A stretch of DNA of 64,000 bases from Vulcanococcus sp. (GTDB lineage: Bacteria; Cyanobacteriota; Cyanobacteriia; PCC-6307; Cyanobiaceae), in NCBI GenBank assembly GCA_019264575.1, contig JAHUZV010000019.1:154250-218249 (forward strand), read 5' to 3'. Numbering within the stretch: the first letter of the stretch is position 1; each line of letters opens with the position of its first letter. Positions 26,795-35,235 of this stretch are shown here, one piece after another. The position numbers were made by a program, and so were the translations under genes. The notes beneath the pieces are model-generated. The model ran no database searches. It saw only the letters and a program-made list of their open reading frames with translations, and was not told where the DNA came from.

Positions 26795-27891
26795 ACGCCG
26801 CTGCTCGCCTGCATCCCTGGAGCCAGCGCTTCAACCTCAAGCTGCTGCTGCTCGTTCTCGCGATCGGCCTTGGCATCAACCTGGTGGGCCTGGGCCATCT
26901 GGCTCTGTTTGTGCGCTCCGCCCTTTCGCCTGCGGATCTGCTGCTGTTGCTGCAGTTGATTGGCCTGCTGCTGGTGGTGCTGATCGCAGCGGCTGGGATC
27001 TACTCGCTGGTGAGTGAATTCGCTTTTTGGGAAGGTTGGCTGCAGGGCTTACCGGCTCCCTCCACACTGTTTGAGAGCAGCCCTCCAGCGGCAAGCCCGC
27101 ATCGCTGCTACTTGGTGTATCTCGATGGCATCCACCAGTTGGAGCGTGATCACCCGCCGCGGGTTTCAGCGTTTCTGGAATTGCTGGAGCAGCAACTGGC
27201 CGCAGAAACCCTGCTGGTGCGGGGTCTGGAAACTTACACCGTGATGCCGGTGGCTCTGGCTGAAGATGCCGGCAGTGAGTGGTTTTGGCGGCGGCTGTTT
27301 GCGCTGCAAGAGCAGCATCCCAATGGCCTGGTACAGCTCTTGGCCGCGGTGCTGGTGCAGGCCAACAATGTGATCAAAGTGGGGATTTCCTCGGACAGGC
27401 GCTACGGCCCCATCCTCAATTACGAACTGGCGTTGAAGATCAGCCTCAGGTTGGCTGAGGCTGGATTCCGCCCGGGTGCTGGCAGCCGCATCGTGCTCAC
27501 CGGCTACAGCGGCGGAGCCGAGATGGCCATGGGTGTGGGTGATTACCTGCGCCGCATCACGCGGGCGCCGGTGAGCATCATCAGTTTCTGCGGTGTATTT
27601 AGTGGCAATCAGGAGCTGCATCAGCTCGCTGGAATTACCACCATCGTTGGCAGCAAAGATCCTGTTGCTGCCTTTGGCCGCATCGCCTATCCAGGCCGAT
27701 CACCGCTGCTGCCCCTCTCCAACTGGAACAAAGCCCTTGCTGCTGGCCGGATCCAGCGTTCCGTGATCGAGGGGATGAATCACAACGGCAGCAGGGGCCC
27801 GTTTTCTGAGGCCTTCCGCCTGCCGGTGATCAAGGCGATCCTGGCTGCGCTGGATGCGCCAATTGCTGCACCAGAACAAACGGGCTGCTGA
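26791..27891 (+). CDS. Membrane-anchored alpha/beta-hydrolase-like protein
   Basis: A 366-residue protein with two N-terminal transmembrane helices (about residues 17-42 and 48-75) followed by a soluble domain. The soluble part begins CYLVYLDGI, carries a nucleophile elbow GYSGGAEMAMG near residue 237, an Asp in VGSKDPV and a His in IEGMNHNGS, consistent with a Ser-Asp-His triad. I infer a membrane-tethered hydrolase of unknown substrate. It is the third gene of the membrane unit. Its last 62 bases overlap the opposite-strand gene at 27830. Confidence 0.7.
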   Translation: MNAAARLHPWSQRFNLKLLLLVLAIGLGINLVGLGHLALFVRSALSPADLLLLLQLIGLLLVVLIAAAGIYSLVSEFAFWEGWLQGLPAPSTLFESSPPAASPHRCYLVYLDGIHQLERDHPPRVSAFLELLEQQLAAETLLVRGLETYTVMPVALAEDAGSEWFWRRLFALQEQHPNGLVQLLAAVLVQANNVIKVGISSDRRYGPILNYELALKISLRLAEAGFRPGAGSRIVLTGYSGGAEMAMGVGDYLRRITRAPVSIISFCGVFSGNQELHQLAGITTIVGSKDPVAAFGRIAYPGRSPLLPLSNWNKALAAGRIQRSVIEGMNHNGSRGPFSEAFRLPVIKAILAALDAPIAAPEQTGC

Positions 27892-29239
27892 GTGGCTGGC
27901 AGGCCAACAGCCGCTGCTGGGCGCTGGCTGCCGCCCCTCCGTGCAGGCTGCCGTCGTGGGGGAGGTCGTGCAGCGCTTGGCAGTAAGGCTCGAGCCAAGG
28001 GGCTGCCGCTGCTCCCAGCTGCTCGATGCGGCGTAGCAGGCGTTCCCGCCAGATCCCTCCGATCAGCACCGGGAACAACTGGCAGCGACCCTCCATCACC
28101 TGCTGGATCAGGGCTGAGCTGTCGATGCAGAAGCCCAAGGAGCCGTAGCCGCCATGGAGCAGTTGGCGCTCACTGGCCTCATGGTTGTGCACCAAGGCGA
28201 TCACTTCCAAGAGATCAAACAACTGCTGGAGCCGTTCGCCTTCGTAAGGCTCTCCGAGGTAGTGAACGGTGCCGTTGTGGCGATCGTTTTGCCACGGGCG
28301 CTCTAGATCGTTGAGGGCTTCCCAGCCGCAGAGCCCTTCGGTGCCCTGGTAGTACTGCAAGCGCAGCAGCTGGCCTGGGCCGCGCAGCTCCAGCTCTAGG
28401 CAGCTGTGGGGCAGCAGCGATTGCATTTCATCGCCATCGGCGCCCAGCAGGCCGGTGCGAATTGGAAGAGCCAGGGGCACCTGGCTCCAGCCACCCGCCT
28501 CCTGGGGCAGGCTGGCCCCGAGGCCGAAGCTGGCCACACTGCAGCGCAGTTGCGCCCAGGCCTGCCAACCGCTGGCTTGCAGCTGTTCCAGCCAGCCGCT
28601 GCTGGTGGTGCAGCCTTCAAAGCTCCAGGGTTCTTCGCCGAGGCGATTCGCCGCTAACCGGTTCAGCACCCGCGCCACCAGGCTGTTGCGTTGCCGCTCC
28701 TGCGGCGATTGCTCGTAGCTGAGCCCAACATTGCGCCACACCAGCCCGCCAGTGAGGGCGGCTCCAGCCGGTGTTGTGGTGCTGCTGCTGGATTCAGATT
28801 CGGATTCAGCCTCGGCCGAGGCTGCCTGCTGCAGCGTTGCAAAATCCCGAGGCAGCGCCGGCCGGTGGCTGCTGCTCCACAGGATCAGGGCATTGGGTTG
28901 ATCAGGCTTGGGTGCCGGCAGCAGATGGGGCAGATCGTCGGCCAGGGCCGCCAGCAGCGCCGGGGTGAGCAGTCCCCGCTCCAGCACACCTCCCAGAGCC
29001 TGAAGCTTGGGCGGCAGTTGCGCTGGTGAGAGCGTCCAGCGCCGCGGCAGGAGCCACAGCAGGGGGAGCAGCTGCGGCTTGTGCAGCTCGTTCGCCAGGC
29101 GCTTGAGCCAATCGGAGCGGCTCAGGCCCGAGCGGAACACACTGCGCTCGAGGGCTGCTTCGAAGCCGAGCAGCGGCACCGGACAGCTCCACTGATCATC
29201 CAGTGCGAGGGGATCGCTGTTGGACGCACGCAGAGCCAT
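27830..29239 (-). CDS. Conserved-looking protein of unknown function, 469 residues
   Basis: A soluble, Leu/Gln/Ala-rich protein without signal peptide or transmembrane segment. An N-terminal helical half (residues 1-130) is joined by a Ser/Glu/Thr-rich linker (about 135-158) to a second half with LVWRNVGLSYEQSP, LQYYQGTEGLCGWE and FLLE-like helices such as LFDLLEVIALVHNHE. I do not recognise a fold or active site. Only 38 bases separate its start from the stop of the M3 peptidase gene, so it may be co-transcribed from there. The 3' end overlaps the convergent hydrolase by 62 bases. Confidence 0.7.
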   Translation of the reverse strand: MALRASNSDPLALDDQWSCPVPLLGFEAALERSVFRSGLSRSDWLKRLANELHKPQLLPLLWLLPRRWTLSPAQLPPKLQALGGVLERGLLTPALLAALADDLPHLLPAPKPDQPNALILWSSSHRPALPRDFATLQQAASAEAESESESSSSTTTPAGAALTGGLVWRNVGLSYEQSPQERQRNSLVARVLNRLAANRLGEEPWSFEGCTTSSGWLEQLQASGWQAWAQLRCSVASFGLGASLPQEAGGWSQVPLALPIRTGLLGADGDEMQSLLPHSCLELELRGPGQLLRLQYYQGTEGLCGWEALNDLERPWQNDRHNGTVHYLGEPYEGERLQQLFDLLEVIALVHNHEASERQLLHGGYGSLGFCIDSSALIQQVMEGRCQLFPVLIGGIWRERLLRRIEQLGAAAAPWLEPYCQALHDLPHDGSLHGGAAASAQQRLLACQPLSSPFVLVQQLAHPAQPGSP

Positions 29240-29277
29240 GTCGCCCTGAAGCTCTCCCCATGCTGCGCCGTTTCAGC

Positions 29278-31413
29278 TCACACGGCTACCAGGCCGGAAT
29301 GGCGGATCAGCGCTTCGCTGCTGGGTTGGCGGCCGCGGAAGGCTTCGAACACCTGCTTGGGATCGAGGCTGCCCCCCAGGCTGAGCACCGTGTCGCGGAA
29401 GCGGCGGCCGGTATCGCGGATGCGTTCCTCGTTTTCAAGGCCCACCTCCTCGAAGGCGCTGAAGGCATCGGCGCTGAGCACCTCTGCCCACTTGTAGGAG
29501 TAGTAGCCCGCGGCATAGCCGCCGGCGAAGATGTGGCCGAAGGAGCAGAGGAACGCGTCTTCATCGATCGGTGCCAGCACGGTGGTGCTTTCGGCGATCT
29601 GGCGACGCAGCGCTTCGGGGCTCTGGCCGCTGCCCGGCTGCCACTGGCTGTGCAGCTTCAGATCCACCAGGGCGAAATGCACCTGGCGCAGGGTGGCGGA
29701 ACCACCCATGAAGGTGCGAGCCGCCAGCAGCTTGCGGTACTCCGCCTCGGGCAGCGCCTCGCCGTTCTGCCAGTGGCGGGCCATACCCATCAAGGTGGCG
29801 CGGTCGTAGCACCAGTTCTCCATGAACTGGCTGGGCAGCTCCACTGCATCCCATTCCACGCCGTTAATCCCCGCCGCCTGAGGACGCTCCACCGTGGTGA
29901 GCATGTGCTGCAGGCCGTGGCCGAACTCGTGGAAGAGGGTTTCCACCTCCTCGAAGGTCATCAGGCTGGGGGTGTCGCCTACCGGTGGGCTTTGGTTGCA
30001 GATCAGGTAGGCCACCGGCAGCACGGCCGTGCCATCCGGCCGGCGCGAGCGCACCAGGCATTCATCCATCCAGGCGCCACCACGCTTGCTGCCGGGGCGG
30101 CTGTAGGGATCCAGGTAGAAGGCGGCCAAGGGGGTGCCGGCACCGGATCCCGCCTGCGCGCCCTCCAGGATGCGGAAGTAGCGCACATCGCTGTGCCACA
30201 CCGGCGCCTCGCCGTCGACGGCTTCGATCGTGATCCCGAACAGCCGGCTGCACAGGGCAAACAACCCCTCCAGCACCTGGGGCAGGGGGAAGTAGGGGCG
30301 CAGCGCTTCGCTGTCGAGCTCGAAGCTCTCCTGGCGCAGCTTCTCAGCCCAGAAGCTCACATCCCAGGGCTGCAGATCATCGGCTTCAGCGGCGCCATGG
30401 CGGCTGGCGCAGGCGGCCAGGGCCTCCAGCTCCTGCTGAGCTGCGGGGTAAGCCGCTGCGCGCAGCTCCTCCAGTAGGGCCTCCACGGCGGCTTCGGAGT
30501 CGGCCATCTTGGCGGCCAGGCTCACTTCGGCCCAGTTGGCGTAGCCGAGGCGCTTGGCCTGTTCGCCCCGCAGGGTGAGGATGCGCTCGATCAAGGGCCA
30601 GTTGTTGAGCTCACTGCCCGCCTGGCCGGAGGCGCGGCTCACATGGGCCCGGTACACCTGCTCGCGCAGATCGCGGCGGCGGCTGTATTTGAGGAAGGGC
30701 GCGTAGCGGGGCATATCCAGCCCCAACAGCCACGGGCCCGCTTCTGCGGTGGCCTCGCTGTCTCCGGCCTGGCGGGCAGCTTGCGCCAGCTGATCCAGCA
30801 GGCTGGTGGGTAGGCCATCCACCTGATCGCGCTCGATGAGCTTGAGGGTCCAGCCATTGGTGGCATCAAGCACCTGATTGCCGAAGCGGGTGGAGAGCTC
30901 CGCCAGCTCCTGGCTGGCGCTGTTGAAGGCTTCCTGTTCGCTGCCGCTTAAGCCCACACCGCGGAGCTGCATGTCTCGCAATTCCGCCGAGAGGATCCGC
31001 TGCTGGGCTGCATCGAGCGCACCGCCCTGCTGCTGCAGCTGCTCCAGCGCCTTGTAGATCACCTGGCTCTGGCCGGCGCGGTTGCCGAACTGCACCACCG
31101 CGGCCTGCTGGGCCGCATGGGCTTCGCGCAGTTCCGGGCTGTTGCATACGCCGTTGAGGTGGCTCACCACGCCCCAGCTCCAGCGCAGGCGCTCGCCCAG
31201 CCGCTGTAGCGGATCCATCACCGCGCTCCAGCTCAGGGGAGTGCCGCTCTCCAGGGCACTGCCCAGCTGCTGCTCCAGGCCTGTGAGCTCAGCATCGAGC
31301 TCTTGGATCAGTTGAGGGATATGGGCGGAGACCGCCCCCGGCGTGACCGCCTCAAAGTTGGGTAGGCCCTCGCCCCGCAGGATCTCAGGCAGGGCTGCGG
31401 TGGAGCTGCTCAT
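29278..31413 (-). CDS. prlC: M3-family oligopeptidase (oligopeptidase A type)
   Basis: Zinc metallopeptidase that degrades short peptides in the cytosol, including cleaved signal peptides. The zinc motif HEFGH lies in VETLFHEFGHGLQHMLT near residue 470 of about 711, with the third ligand Glu in the GINGVEWDAVE region. Length and the C-terminal FGHIFAGGYAAGYYSYKWAE match oligopeptidase A. The start is set at ATG 31411-31413; an in-frame ATG at 31449 would add 12 residues. It lies downstream of ndhD on the same strand. Confidence 0.92.
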   Translation of the reverse strand: MSSSTAALPEILRGEGLPNFEAVTPGAVSAHIPQLIQELDAELTGLEQQLGSALESGTPLSWSAVMDPLQRLGERLRWSWGVVSHLNGVCNSPELREAHAAQQAAVVQFGNRAGQSQVIYKALEQLQQQGGALDAAQQRILSAELRDMQLRGVGLSGSEQEAFNSASQELAELSTRFGNQVLDATNGWTLKLIERDQVDGLPTSLLDQLAQAARQAGDSEATAEAGPWLLGLDMPRYAPFLKYSRRRDLREQVYRAHVSRASGQAGSELNNWPLIERILTLRGEQAKRLGYANWAEVSLAAKMADSEAAVEALLEELRAAAYPAAQQELEALAACASRHGAAEADDLQPWDVSFWAEKLRQESFELDSEALRPYFPLPQVLEGLFALCSRLFGITIEAVDGEAPVWHSDVRYFRILEGAQAGSGAGTPLAAFYLDPYSRPGSKRGGAWMDECLVRSRRPDGTAVLPVAYLICNQSPPVGDTPSLMTFEEVETLFHEFGHGLQHMLTTVERPQAAGINGVEWDAVELPSQFMENWCYDRATLMGMARHWQNGEALPEAEYRKLLAARTFMGGSATLRQVHFALVDLKLHSQWQPGSGQSPEALRRQIAESTTVLAPIDEDAFLCSFGHIFAGGYAAGYYSYKWAEVLSADAFSAFEEVGLENEERIRDTGRRFRDTVLSLGGSLDPKQVFEAFRGRQPSSEALIRHSGLVAV

Positions 31414-31478
31414 GGGGCCAGAAATGGGCTCGGGTTTGCCGACGCCCATTCCACCTTGCCGCTGGGTACTGCCGCTGC

Positions 31479-33101
31479 TCAGCCGAGGGCGGGAAGCCGA
31501 AGGGCCACCACCGCAACCTGCGCGAGGTTGTCGGAGAGGGCGGTAGTGGAGGCCTCGTAGAGATCAATCGCCACCCGCGGCCAGAAGCCGATCACCAGGG
31601 TGGGCACCAGCAGGGTGAGGCCGATCACCAATTCGCGCGGCTTCATATCGCCGAGAACAGCCAGAGCCGGGATCCTGGGGCCGAAGAACACCCGCCGGCA
31701 AAGGCTCAGCAGATACACCGGCGTGAGCACCACGCCGATGGCGGCGAGCACCACGGCGATCACCCGGAAGCCCACGGTGAAGCCTGCGTTGCTGGTTAGG
31801 CCGAGGAACACCGTGATTTCGCTCACGAAGCCGCTCATCCCGGGCAGGGCCAGTGAGGCCAGGGAGCTGGCCAGGAAGAAGGCGAAGGTGATCGGCAGCA
31901 CCTTGGCCAGGCCGCCCATGTTGGGAATCGAGAGGGTCTTGGTGCGCTCGTAGAACACACCGGTGACGAAGAACATCGCCGCGGCGATCAGCCCGTGGCT
32001 GATCATCTGCAGCATCGCGCCGCTCATGCCGAGGCTGTCGATGGCGCCGATGCCCAGCAGCACAAAGCCCATGTGGCTCACGGAGCTGCAGGCGATCCGC
32101 CGCTTCACGTTGTCTTGGGCGAAGGCGTTGAGGGCGCCGTACACGATGTTCACGATGCCGAGCACCACCAGCGCCGGGGCGAGCACCACGTGGGCTTCCG
32201 GCAGCATCTGCACGTTGAAGCGCAGCAGGGCATAGCCGCCCATCTTCAGCAGCACCCCAGCCAGCAACATCGACACCGGTGCATTGGCCTCACCGTGGGC
32301 ATCGGGCAACCAGGTGTGTAGGGGGAACATCGGCAGCTTCACGCCGAAGCCCACCAGGAAGCCCAGGTAGCAGAGCAGGCCGAAGGTGCCGCCGGGGGAG
32401 CGGGCGATCAGTTCGCTCAGGTTGAGCGTGAAGGGTCCGTTGAGGGCCAGGGCTAGGCCACTCACCAGGATCAGCAGCGAAGCGGTAGCCGTGTAGAGGA
32501 TGAATTTGGTGGCGGCGTATTGGCGCTGATGGCCGCCCCAGATGGCGATCAGTAGGTACACCGGCACCAGCTCCAGTTCCCAGGCCAGGAAGAAGAGCAG
32601 GAAATCTTGGGAGAGGAAAACCATCGCCTGGGCAGAGGCCTGCACCAGGAGCAGCGCGAAATAGAGCCGCGTTTTCTTTTGGATGTTCCAGCTGGCGGCC
32701 ACCGAGAGCAGCGTCACCAGACCGGAGAGCACCACCAGAGGTGCCGAGAGCCCATCGGTGGCCAGCGACCACTCGAGGCCGATAGCGGGCACCCAGGCGA
32801 AACGTTCCACCAGCTGCAGCCCGGCGATGGAGCCGTCGTAGTGCTGGCTGAACACAAACAGCATCAGCCCCAGGTCCACCAGCAGGGTGACCAGGGCAAT
32901 CGTGCGGGGCAGCTTGGGGTCGGTGCCGTCGCCCGGGAGCAGCATCAGCAGCGGCGCCACCGCCACAGGCAGCAGCGTGATCAGGCTGAGCCAGGGGAAG
33001 CTGGCCGGGCCAGCCAGCAGGCCTTCCGCCACGGCGGCATCGCCGAAAGCGGAGCTCGATAATGCTGTGGACGCAGCCAATAAGGGCATCAGGGCGTCCA
33101 T
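31479..33101 (-). CDS. ndhD: NDH-1 subunit 4 (NdhD, D1 type)
   Basis: Proton-pumping membrane subunit of the cyanobacterial NAD(P)H dehydrogenase-like complex in thylakoids, used in respiration and cyclic electron flow. It has 540 residues and about 14 transmembrane segments. [16 protein letters not shown] carries the conserved Glu of helix 5, [17 protein letters not shown] is the family signature in helices 7-8 with the pumping Lys, and [14 protein letters not shown] follows. The linkage thrS-glk-thrB-ndhD supports the NdhD1 form rather than the CO2-uptake paralogues. A 126-base gap separates it from thrB. Confidence 0.94.
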   Translation of the reverse strand: MDALMPLLAASTALSSSAFGDAAVAEGLLAGPASFPWLSLITLLPVAVAPLLMLLPGDGTDPKLPRTIALVTLLVDLGLMLFVFSQHYDGSIAGLQLVERFAWVPAIGLEWSLATDGLSAPLVVLSGLVTLLSVAASWNIQKKTRLYFALLLVQASAQAMVFLSQDFLLFFLAWELELVPVYLLIAIWGGHQRQYAATKFILYTATASLLILVSGLALALNGPFTLNLSELIARSPGGTFGLLCYLGFLVGFGVKLPMFPLHTWLPDAHGEANAPVSMLLAGVLLKMGGYALLRFNVQMLPEAHVVLAPALVVLGIVNIVYGALNAFAQDNVKRRIACSSVSHMGFVLLGIGAIDSLGMSGAMLQMISHGLIAAAMFFVTGVFYERTKTLSIPNMGGLAKVLPITFAFFLASSLASLALPGMSGFVSEITVFLGLTSNAGFTVGFRVIAVVLAAIGVVLTPVYLLSLCRRVFFGPRIPALAVLGDMKPRELVIGLTLLVPTLVIGFWPRVAIDLYEASTTALSDNLAQVAVVALRLPALG

Positions 33102-33227
33102 AAAGACCTCATCACGTTGATGGCTGCTCCCACCCCAGGATCAGGCCATGAGAGGGCGTGAATCTAGCAGCTGAGTATTTCTACTTAGGGGGTTAAAGGC
33201 CTGGTGCTTGGCCTCAAGTTTGCGCGA

Positions 33228-34205
33228 TTAATTGCTATCGCTGGCGGCCGCGCTGGTGGTGCGATCTGCAAGGGGCTTCCAGCGGCTGCCGCTTTGCTGC
33301 AGCTGCAGCACCTCGGCCCGTGAGGCCACCCCTTCGCTTTCCCAGGCCCGCACCATGGCCCGGCGAATCGCGCCGGCGTGATCGCGCTTGGCCAGGGCCA
33401 GGATGCTGGGGCCGGCACCGCTGATCACGCAGCCCCAGGCGCCAGCCTCAAGCGCCGCCTCGCGCACCTGGCGGCCGCCTTGGATCAGGCCCCAGCGGTA
33501 GGGCTCGTGGATGCGGTCGTGCATGCCATCGGCGATCAGATCGCCGTTGCCGGTGCGCAGGCCTTGCAAGAGCAGGGTGAGCGAGCCCAGGTTGGTGACG
33601 GCATCGGCGATGGAAATCGCCTTGGGCATCACCCGGCGCGCCTCACTGGTGGAGAGCCGGATTGAGGGAATCGCCACCACCGCCAGCACCTCGGGCGACC
33701 ACTCGCAGCGCACCACGCGCCAGCGGTGGGAGGCCGCCTTGGCGGTCATGCACAGACCCCCGAGCAAGGAGGGCACCACGTTGTCGGGATGGCCTTCGAT
33801 ATCGATGGCGAGCTCCAGCAGCTTTTCGCGGCTGAGCGGTTCGCCGATCAATGCATTGGCGCCCATCAAGCCCGCCACGATGGCGGTGGCGCTGCTTCCT
33901 AGGCCCCGCGCCGGCGGCACCGCCAAGCGCACCCGGGCTTCGATCGCAATCGGCTGCTCCCCCGCTTCCTTCCACACCCGCTGGGCTGCGCGGTACACGA
34001 GGTTGTCGGGGCCGCCGCGCAGGTGGGAGCCCTCGCTCCCTTCAATCACCAGTTCAAAGCGCTCGCCATCGCCTTCGATGCAGCGCATCTCAAAGCGATT
34101 ATTGAGATCCAGGGCGGCCCCCAGGCAATCAAAGCCGGGGCCCAGGTTGGCTGTCGTGGCGGGAACATCCACCACAACCCCCTGGCCGATGCGGGGGCGG
34201 ACCAT
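33228..34205 (-). CDS. thrB: Homoserine kinase
   Basis: GHMP-fold kinase that phosphorylates L-homoserine on the way to threonine. It has 325 residues: the N-terminal VDVPATTANLGPGFDCLG is the substrate loop, PPARGLGSSATAIVAGL the ATP-binding motif, and VISGAGPSILAL the C-terminal motif 3. It is bracketed by ndhD and glk on the same strand; 31 bases separate it from the glk stop. Confidence 0.96.
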   Translation of the reverse strand: MVRPRIGQGVVVDVPATTANLGPGFDCLGAALDLNNRFEMRCIEGDGERFELVIEGSEGSHLRGGPDNLVYRAAQRVWKEAGEQPIAIEARVRLAVPPARGLGSSATAIVAGLMGANALIGEPLSREKLLELAIDIEGHPDNVVPSLLGGLCMTAKAASHRWRVVRCEWSPEVLAVVAIPSIRLSTSEARRVMPKAISIADAVTNLGSLTLLLQGLRTGNGDLIADGMHDRIHEPYRWGLIQGGRQVREAALEAGAWGCVISGAGPSILALAKRDHAGAIRRAMVRAWESEGVASRAEVLQLQQSGSRWKPLADRTTSAAASDSN

Positions 34206-34236
34206 ACGGTCGGTTCTGCTGGGGCTAGTGTCCCAC

Positions 34237-35235
34237 TCAGCCCATCAGCATCCGGGCGCGGCAAGCGGCGCTGAACAGGCCGGCTTCAGGGTCGGTGAGG
34301 GCATACACGGGCACCTGCTCTAGCACCGTGCTGAGACGCCCCTTCTGCTGGAGCGGATCGAGAAAGGTGGCCGAGCGCAGTTCCTCGAGTAACTTGCCAG
34401 CGGTGCCGCCGCCCACCCAAAGCCCTCCGCTGCAGAGGGTTTGCAGAGCGAGATCGCCGGCGGCGCTGCCATAGGCCCCGAGCCAGAGATCCATGGCGCT
34501 GCGGGCCAGGGGATCGCCAGCTGCCGCGGCCGTGGCTGTGGCTGCCGGGCGATCGTTGCTGACCACATCAGCCAGAGGATGGCCAGCGCCGCTGGGATCG
34601 GTGGCCAGTAGCCAGCGCATCACTTCGCCAAGCCCGGTGCCGCTCACCACCCGCTCGATCGACACGCGCTCGATCTGCAGATCCTGTTTGAGCCAGCACT
34701 TGAGCTGCCACTCAGCCTCGCTGCGCGGCGCGAATTCGGCGTGAGAGGCCTCGCTGGCCATCGCCTTGAGCCCTCCTTCCGTGGGCACCCCGATCGCTAC
34801 GCCCAACCCTGTGCCTGCCCCCAGGATGGCCACCGGAGCCTGGGGATCGGCCCCGCTCAGCGCAGGCCGCAGCAGCGTGTGCTGCTCGGGCTGCACGTGG
34901 GGCAGGCCGTAGATCAGCACGGCGAAATCATTCACCAGATCCACCTGCTGGAGCGCGCATTGCGCAGCGAGGGCTGATTGCTCCAGCTGCCAGGGGAGGT
35001 TGGTGAGCTTCACCCGGCCCTGCCGCACCGGCCCCGCCACGGCGAAGCAAGCGTGGGTGGGCCTGGTGCTGCTGGGCTCAGCGGCCAGGAAGTGGTTCAC
35101 CAGCGCGCCGAAATCGGCCCAGTCCGCCGACACAAACCGCTCGGCCCGCTGTTGGCTGAGCCGATCCCCTTCGAGCGCGTAAATCGCCAGAAGGGTTTTG
35201 GTGCCGCCGATGTCGCCGGCCAGGAGGGTGGTCAT
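34237..35235 (-). CDS. glk: Glucokinase
   Basis: ATP-dependent phosphorylation of glucose. A 332-residue protein of the bacterial Glk family: LLAGDIGGTKTLLAIYA forms the first phosphate loop, GPVRQGRVKLTNLPW the substrate region, LVNDFAVLIYGLP the catalytic Asp, and GAGTGLGVAIG the second phosphate loop; WVGGGTAGKLL is the adenosine site. Its ATG shares one base with the thrS stop, so the two are coupled. Confidence 0.95.
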   Translation of the reverse strand: MTTLLAGDIGGTKTLLAIYALEGDRLSQQRAERFVSADWADFGALVNHFLAAEPSSTRPTHACFAVAGPVRQGRVKLTNLPWQLEQSALAAQCALQQVDLVNDFAVLIYGLPHVQPEQHTLLRPALSGADPQAPVAILGAGTGLGVAIGVPTEGGLKAMASEASHAEFAPRSEAEWQLKCWLKQDLQIERVSIERVVSGTGLGEVMRWLLATDPSGAGHPLADVVSNDRPAATATAAAAGDPLARSAMDLWLGAYGSAAGDLALQTLCSGGLWVGGGTAGKLLEELRSATFLDPLQQKGRLSTVLEQVPVYALTDPEAGLFSAACRARMLMG

